Assembly: GCA_040768665.1 (NCBI GenBank)
Contig: JAXGMN010000065.1
Coordinates: forward strand, 1-58,751
Length of the DNA: 58,751 bases
Source of the DNA: JABWBD01 sp040768665
Lineage (GTDB): Bacteria > Planctomycetota > Planctomycetia > Pirellulales > Thermoguttaceae
Reading direction: 5' to 3'
Position 1 is the first letter of the stretch; the number at the start of each line of letters is the position of its first letter. A model generated the notes under the pieces. It was given only the letters and a program-made list of their open reading frames with translations. It had not been told where the DNA came from and searched no databases. The translations under genes and the position numbers were made by a program. Below are positions 34,201 to 43,200 of the stretch, piece after piece.

Positions 34201-37200
34201 CGATGCGCCCACGGCAAGGGCGCGGATGATCTCGGCAGATTGTGCGTTCACGCGGACGTCGGCCGCGGACGATACCGTCGATGCGTCGATCCCGGCGGTT
34301 ATCGAGTTCGTGATGACGTTGGCCGATGCTGCGCCTCCGGCGGCCCCCGATGCTGCGCCGGCGCCGCCGACGGCAACGGCGCCGATGTCCGAGGAATCGA
34401 TCGCGGAAACCGTGATGTCTCCGGCTGCATCCACCGTGGCCCCGCCGGCGATCCCGGCATCGATGGTATTGTTGATGATGTTCACCGATACCCCGAAGCC
34501 GCCGGCAAAGTTGCCCGTCGAACCAGCCCCGCCGAATGTGACATTGATGATCGATGAACTGTTCGTCGCCGGCAGGATGATCCCCGACGTTCCGAAAGCG
34601 ATATCGGCCGGATCGGCTTGGGTATCGGGCGGAGCGATCCCGGCGGAAACAGTGACTTTGCCCGCCGAGGAAGTGACGCTCGAATCGTCGATCCTGGCAT
34701 GGACGTCGTTTTCGATGTAGATCGTGGACGCGGCCAGTCCGACGGCCGAGCTGGAAAGCGACATCGCGAATCCACCGGCTACGACCACGGCCGTCGTGTC
34801 GTCACTGGCCCGAACGGCAATGTCGCGAGTGGCATCGACATCACTCTGGCGAACGATATCCTGCCCGTGCTCATCCACTCCGATCGTGCCGGCGACGACC
34901 TCCGCGGCAATCGTATTCATGACCTGGTTTACCGACACGGAGCCGCCGAGGGCGAACTTTTCGCCTCCGGCGCCGCCCACGTTAAAGCTCACGAGGATCT
35001 GTTCCGCGGTCGCCTCGACGGCGGCCGCCGAGGCCGAGACGGTCGACGACTCGATCCTCGCGGTAACGGTGTTGAAAATGGCGTTCACACCAATGGCGGC
35101 GCCACCGGCCGACTGCCCCGTCGAAATAGCCACGCCGCCTGCCAGGGCCCCGCTTATCTCCCGATCCTCCGCACCAAGATAGAAATCCCTTCCCGCCGTG
35201 ATGGTGCTGTTGGTGATGTGGGAGTCGACCGTGTTCTGGAAAACGTTCAGCGCCACGGATCCGGCAATGGCGAGTTTCTCCGACCCTGCGCCCGCAACGG
35301 CTAGGGTCACGACGGTGCCTTCCTCCGAAGTGGTCGCATAGAAAGCGCCGGTGGTGTCGATCGTCGATTCCTCGGCGGCCGCCCGCGTTGTGTTTGTGAG
35401 CACGTTCACGGCGACGGCCCCGCCCAGGCCCATCTCTTTCCCGGCCGCCAAGGCGCCGGCGAAAGAATAGATGGATGTGTCATCAACGGCGCTGAGGATG
35501 ACATCACCCGTTGAACCGGTGTTGACGGTGGTCGCGCTGATCATCGCTTCCGTCGTGTTGCTCACGATATTGACGGAAACGGTCCCTGCCCCGGCCTTGC
35601 CGCCGGAGCCGCCGGAGCCCGTCGCCACGCCGGCCGACCCGGTCACCGTGACGATCAGGCCGTCGGAGGTGGCCAGCACGTCGAGGCCGCCCTGATGGGT
35701 GAAGTCGTCCAGGTCGGAGATGATCGAGGTTGTCTTGTTCTCCACGTAGGAGAAGCCGATGGCAACGCCCACTCCCACCTTGCCGCCGAATCCTGCCGAT
35801 CCGCCGATCGCGATGATGTTGGTGTCATCGAGGGCATTCAGGGCAACATGCCCGGCCACGTCGACAGAGCCGTCGATGTTCCGCAGAGCGGCCGTGGTGT
35901 CGCACGTAATGACGTTCACGCCCACCGAGCCGCCGACGGCATACGACTTCTGTCCCGCAGCGGCCGCAAGCCCGGCTGCCAGCGAAACCGTCCAGCCGCT
36001 GCGCAGGGCGTCGATCTCCAGCGCCTCGGCGTCCAGGCTCGCCGCGCCGTCGACGAAAGCCTCCGTTTTCCCGAACTGGGCGTTGATGGCGAAGCCCCCG
36101 GCAATGCCCACCGAGGTTTTGCCCTCGCTCCCCTTGGCATACGCGCCGGCGCCGGCCAGCGCGCCGACGGTTGTCGTGTTGACCGCATCGAGGAAAAGGC
36201 CGTCCACGATTCCAATGGAGTTATCCCCGACGATCACCGGCCCGCTGTTGAGGATGTAGGCCCGCGTGTCGTCGTTGACAACATTGACGGCGACCGAGCC
36301 CGATATCCCCACGCCCGACTTGGACGATTGGGACGTCTGGCCGGCGGAGTCTTCTGCCGGTCCTTTCCAATCGGCCTTGATCCTCTGACCGGCCTTCTTC
36401 AGGAAGCCACCCAATTTGTTGATCCAGCCGGACGTGTCGGCATTGCTCTGCTTGGTACCGTCGGAGCCCGAACCCTGCGTCTGGCCCTGGCCGGGATTTG
36501 ATGATGTGCCGGCATCCGGGTTGGATTTCGCGGGATTGCTCGAAGCCTTCGCGCCGGCGACGGCAAGATTCGCGACGAAGCCTCCGTTTTCCGCAGTGAT
36601 GTGAACGTTTCCGCGCGAGGTAATGGAACCGGTCGCCGCCGTTGGATCGGCGTCGGCGAGATCGCCGATGAGGGCCTGCGTGTTGCGGTCGAGGACCGTG
36701 ACTCCCACGGAGGCGCCGATTCCCACGCTCTGGGAAGTCGCGACGGCGCCGTCGAGGCTTATCACGTCGGAGGTGTCATGGGCGGAGACGATGAGCGAAC
36801 CGTTCTCCGCCGGATCCATCTCGGGATCATCAAAGACACTCCCCGCACCAATGTCGATCACAGCCCCGTTTTCGATCTGCGCGATGGTCTTGTTGATGAT
36901 CACATTGAATGCAACCACGCCGTTGAACGCCACATTCCCGGCATCCCCGCCCGATGCCTGGACACCCGTGCTAAGCACCTGGGTTTCCGCATCGACCAGA
37001 AGGCTGTCGGCATGGAGCCTGACGTCGTCTTCGATGGTCGCCAAGGCGGTATCCTTGTCGATGAACCCGGTGATCGTGAAGCCGACGGCCCCTTTGTCGG
37101 TCTTGGAGTTCATGCCGAACTTCGAATGCCATCCCTTGTCCGTAAGGATGCTGCTCTCGACAGCCTTCCCGAAGTCTTTGAACCCCCCTGACTCTGACCC

Positions 37201-40200
37201 GACCGACGGAAAGTTGATGTTCCCGCCGAAGTGCGTGGCCATGCCGTGGCTAATTGCCTGGACAACCACATTCTGATCGGTTCCCGCGTGGGGCTCCTGG
37301 TTTATGAGGGCTCCGCTCTTGATCCTCGCGTCCGCTGCGTCGCTGAGCATCATGATGTCCACCGCACCGGCGATGGCGAGTTTGTCCCCCGATGCAGTCG
37401 CCTGGCTCCCATCGTTGAGAATAAAATAGCCTACACCGAAATCGCCGATCAGATAGTTCGACAAAAGAGTGACGAAATTCCGCGCTTTCCTGGCGGCGGG
37501 ATTGACTGCCTCCCAACGCTCTTCGTTGGTGAAGTCCTCGGTGGTCAGATCGACACTGTGGAGAACCGTCGATCCGGCGTAGTCATACCAGGTTCCGACA
37601 TCTCCGCCGGAGGTTCGGTTCGCACGGAATTCGACGGTGTCCCCGGGGCTGATGTCGACAACGGGGGTTTCGTCCTCGGTGGTGTAGGTCGGCTTCTCAC
37701 GAAGTGCGTCCACCAGGTTCTTGCCCCAAGACCAGCCGACATCGCTCAGTGCCTGCGCCTGCACGGTCAACGTCCCGGCGGCATCCACCACGGCGTTTTC
37801 GTTGATGTAGGCATCCGCATCGTTCTTCAAGACGCCCACGGAGATCGCCAGGGCTCCGCTGACCACGCTCGTATTCTGTTCGGATTGTGTGTCCGAGTTG
37901 TTCGACGCGGAAGAATTGGCGCTGACATAGGGAGCGGTCGAGGCGGTGCTGAGCACGTCGATCGAACCGCCTGCATCCACATGGCCGTTTAGTGCATCCC
38001 CATCCGCTCCGCCGTCGCCGATCCTGGCTGTGGTGCGGTTGGCGTCGACAAGGACGGCCACCCCGCCGGCCAAATCGAATTTCGAGTCGAGATCAGCCGG
38101 CGATGATCCGGCCTTACCCGCTAACGCGGCTTGGGCCTTGGAAACAAACCCCGAGAGCGATCCGATCAGCGCGACCAGGGACGAAGTGGTCGCGGCTTCC
38201 GCGTCGTCGAGGAAATCGCCCTTGGAGGGGCTGCCCACGCCGGCCGAGGCGGAAGTGCCGATCGCCTGCGACGGAATCAGGCCAAACAGCTTGCCGACCG
38301 GCACGTCGATTCCCAACTGGTCAGCCATGACCGTGATATTGCCGGCGACATGGGCTTCGCCGTCGAGCAGCGCATTGGTGTCGCCGTCCTCGACGCTGAC
38401 GGCAACGGACAGGGCAAGCTTTCCGTCCTTGCCCGCCACGGATCGCGCCATGGTCCGGTTTCGGTCCACGTCGTCGGCGGTTACGTACAGGTCGCCGCCC
38501 ACGTCGAGCACGGCGGTGTCCGAAATGACCGTGTTGGCATCGGAAACGATCACGCTCACCGCGACGGCCGCGGCAAGGCCTTTCAGTGCCGACGGATCAG
38601 CGACGACGTTCATCGTATGATCGGTGTGCGTCCTGAATTCAGCATTCCCGGTGGCGATGATCGTGCCCGCGACATGCACCGCCGCGTTGGTCACGGCGAC
38701 GCCGATTGAAGGGGCGATCGCCAGAGACCAGGAAGGAACCGCCTTGACATCGGCGTAGACACTCGCGTCGGCCTTGAAGTCGCGGGCCGAGATCTGCGAG
38801 CCGGCGGCGATATCGATCGAGGCGTCGCCCTTCACCACCGAGATCGCGCCGCCGATCTGCGTCAGGCTTTCGAAGACATTCCCGAGCATATTGCAGGCGT
38901 CACCGGTCGTGGGGTCGTCTTTTTGCAGGGTGCCGTCATCGGCGTAGAGCCTCCGGTTGTCGGCGCTCGCCAGGATGGTTACGTCACGGCCGCTGATCAC
39001 CGCACCCGCCGCAATGGTCACATCGACGTTGGAAACATCGACGTCCACCAAGGGCGTCACCAGGGCGTTCTCGTCCATGGCCATAATGGTGATGTCGCCG
39101 GAAGTGGATAGATCGCCAACAGTGCCGTCGGCGAGCAGTTGCGCGCCCGTGCCCAGGGTGACATGAAACGCGTTGAGGTTGATATCACCGCCGTGGCCGG
39201 AAGAGTCGGCCGTCGAAACGGTCACACCGCTGTTGATGCTGATGTTGTTTGCGGTGATGTCGAGCCGGTGCCCGGTAAGGGTGAGATTGCTGTAAATGGT
39301 GACCGAATCCTCGCCGTCCAGGTTCTTGCTGAGCGTGCCGGCGTTGAGGATCAGGTCGGCATTCAAGGGGGCCTGCCATGGCCGTACCGCGCCCGTCGGG
39401 TCTTGCCCGACATGGATGTATTCCGTGGTTCCCGGAGCATTGTAGCCGGTGTTGATGGTGAAGGATTCTGTCGGAGCGGCAATGGACGTGATGGTTGTCC
39501 CGACATCCGTTTCATCGACGATCGTGATCTTGCCGCTGTAATCCTGGAATACATGCACGCGGTTGGCGATGGACGGCCGGGCGTTGAAGGTGAAGCTGCC
39601 AACGGTAAAGTCTCCCGTCACGGCGTCATTTCCGGCACTTCCTTCCTCGATGCTCCCCGTGCCCAAAGTCAGAGTGGTGTAATGCCCGTTTCCGAGATCC
39701 AGGTTGTCGACGCCTTCGCCACCGGTCAGGACCAACGCGGGCGTGAAAGAAGTAATCCCTGCGGTTGAGACGGCATCATCCCCCAAGCCGGCATCGATCG
39801 TAAGAGAATCGATGGCCGCATTCACGGTAACGGCGGCAAACGTGCCGTTGGTACTGGCGAGGATGTAGCCCAGTCCCCCCTCGGCAAGCTGAATCTGGTC
39901 ATCGCCGCCTGTGCCACGGACGACAAGATTCTTCGCCTTTTCGACATGGGAGTAAGTGAAAGCCGTGCTGCCGTTGAGGCTCGTGCTTCCGGTCCCGAAG
40001 GAGATACTCTGCGAATTGTCTCCTGCCTGCACCTCGTAAACGATGCGGTCCGCCGTCCCCCCCTTTCCATCAATCACCAGTGCGGCCGACGTTGAAAACG
40101 ATTCAATGGTGATCGTGTCGCTGCCCATCCCGGCGTTGACATAGACATGTCCGGAAGGCTGGGCGAACGTGAAGGGAATGAAGTCTCCATTTTCGGCCGT

Positions 40201-43200
40201 GATGCTCGTCTTGCTCACTCTGAGGGCGACGTCCTTCGTTATCGGAGCCTCCGCCGTTGCGGAACCGAGCACCAGCGGAGAAGAGCCGAGCAGCGGAATT
40301 CCCGGGACCACGTCGGGGGCGCCGCCCAGCTTCGTGATAAGGATGGAGTCGCCCTGGACTGTCGTGAGATAGCCGCCAGCGGCGATCTGCCCGGCCAGGC
40401 CGGCCACCACGTCCTCAAGGCGGTCATTTTCTCCCGTTGTGCAGGTGTAAGTGACTTGATCCACGTCGATGGTCCACACCAGATCCTTCGCGACGGTCCC
40501 TCCGAAGGTGACCTTGGCCGTGGCGTCGGCCGCATAGGTGAAAATGCGGTCTACGGCCGCGGAACCGTCCTCGACCGACTCGAGACCGGCGAACCTGAGC
40601 TTGTTGCCGTCGCGGTCAACGATCCCCGTATCCGTGGACGTTGCCGTCAAGGTTGCGCTGGTGTAGTTACCGCCGGAAAGGATGAGGGTGTCCGTCCCTT
40701 CCGCCACGCCCTCGGGGTTCATTGGAATTTCGAGATGGGTTGCCCCGCTCACCAGCCCATAGGGGTTGCCGCTCAGCGTGCCGCTGAGGCTCCCCGTCGC
40801 CGTCACCGTGAAGCGGTCGTCATCATCGGCGGAACCGGTGATGTTCTCGATGCCGGAGAAGGTGAAAGAGGTATTCAGTGTCCCGGAGTTTGCCCCGTCA
40901 ATGGTCCAGGTATTGTTCTTCTGAGGACCGATCAAAACATCGCCCGTCGAAGCACCGCCGATGAACCCGGAGATGTTATTAACCCCTTTCACGCGCGTGG
41001 CGTAACCGACTCCGACGCTCGTTTCCGGGGCTCCATTGACGTTCCCTGAATAAACGACATCCATCCTGCCCAGATCCAGGTAGACGGCGGTTGTATAAGC
41101 GGAGTAATCCAGGATGTTGATCCCGGCGCCTTCGATGTACCCGTCCAAGCCGCCCTGGTCTTCGAAAACAAAGGTGTTGGTGGCCGAGCCGCCGATGATG
41201 TTCTCGATGCCGGCCGAGGCCCCCAGGGTATTCGTGCCGTCGGTGACCTCGACGGTGCCGTTGTCGTGGAGGGTGAATGTGAGGTTCACCGTGACCGCAG
41301 AAAAGTCAAGGACGTCCTCATCGATGGTGCCGGCGCTGGCGATCGTGTAATTCCCCCACCCGTCGTGGAAGACAAAGGTGTCGTCGCTCGAACCGCCGAC
41401 CAGGATCTCGACTCTCGTTCCCTCGGTCCCGGAGACCCTGTTGGCGCCCTGCGTCACGGTCACGGCTCCGCCGGTGAAGTCAAAATGCATGGGCTGGGTG
41501 ACGGCCGAGAAATCGAGAGTGTCCGTTCCCCCAGGGTCTGTAACCCTATCGTTGCCCCACCCGTTCACGAAATAGAACGTGTCGTTCGCCGACGTGCCGG
41601 TCAGGGTGTCCGCTCCTGGGCCGCCGAGGACGTTTTCAACGTTGATGAAACCGGCAAGGTTGACGGAAATGGCTCCGGTCGAACGGGAGTAATCCAGGGT
41701 ATCGAACCCTCCATCGGCGGCCTCACGAATCGTGTCGTTTCCGCCATCCATGACATAGACGTCGTCGCCCTCGCCGCCGACGAGCGTGTCGATCGCCGCG
41801 CCACCCTTGAGCACGTCACTGCCCGGGCCGCCCTCAAAACGGTTAACGCCGCTGTCGCCGGTGAGGATGTCGTCCCCCGAACCGCCGGCGATATCGCTGA
41901 TGCTCGTGATCGACGTTGTGACCTCGGACGCCGTGGCCGTGCCGGCGGCCAGGTCGACCGTGACGGCGGACTCATAGGCAGAGTAATCCAGCTTGTTCGT
42001 TCCGCCGCCGCCGTTGAGAGTGCCGAGGAATGTCGCCCCACTTTCGAACACAAAGGTATCGTTGCCGCTTCCCAAGATGATGTTTTCGATGATTTCCGCA
42101 TCTTCCAGGGTGTTCGGATTGCCGGCGTCATCCGCGATCGAGATCTTGCCGTCTGCCTGGATCGTTACCGTCAAGTGGCCCGTCACCGCGGAGAAGTCGA
42201 GGGTATCGGTCCCCAGGGTTCCGTAATCTTCGATCGTGTCCGCCGCCCACCCTGCCGCGAACTTGTATGTGTCCGATCCTTCGCCGCCGGTGAGTCGGTT
42301 ATTGCCGACCGATCCGAGGAGCAGGTCATCGCCGCAGCCGCCGACCGCGTGCTGTATGTGGCTGATGGTTGTGGAAACGACCGGCCTGACGACCGAGGTT
42401 CCCTGGAGTGTACCGCCGGTCCCCGTGCCAAGGATCCCCAGATCCGTGGCCGCGGTGCAGCCGTTCAGGTTAGTAACCGTAATGTTCCCGGGACCGCGCG
42501 CCGAGTCGGTGATCTTGATGCCGCGGGTGGTCGAGCTGATCATGGCTGTCAACCGGCTGTCGGCGGCGTGAATCGCTGCAAGGACATCGGCCACGGTAGC
42601 TGGATTTCCCAAGTTGACCTGGACGGATGCCCCGTTGCTGAGCGTGATCCCCAGATCGTCGAGAAGAGAATTCCCTTGGAGGAGATTTCCTGTGCCGGTC
42701 TTTGCAAGGCCGAGATCCGTCGCCGCCGTGGAACCGCTGGAATTCGTGATGGTCAGGCTGCCGGAACCGGCGGTAGAATCCTGGATGTCGATGCCGTCCG
42801 AAGCTTCATTCAAAGCGGCAACAATGCGGGAGTCCGCCGCATTGACGGCGTCGATCACCTTTCCCAGGGTGTCCGCGTCGCGAAGGTTGACGTTGACGAC
42901 CGTGCCGTCGCTGGCCGTGATGCGAAGGTCGCTGACCAGAGGCCGCCCGTTCAAAACATTGCCTTCGGAGCGGACGGTAAGACCGAGATCCGTGGCGGTG
43001 GTGGAACCGTTCAGGTTCTCCACGGCCAGGCTTTCCTCGCCGCCGGCCGCGTCGATGATCTTGATCCCGTCGCCGGCGTCGTTGATCACGGCCGTCAAGC
43101 GGTGGTCCGCGTTGTGAATGGCGTCAAGAACATCTTGAAGGATTGTCGCGCTGCCGATATCGACCGCGACCGAAGACCAGTCCGTGAGGATAATCCGCAT

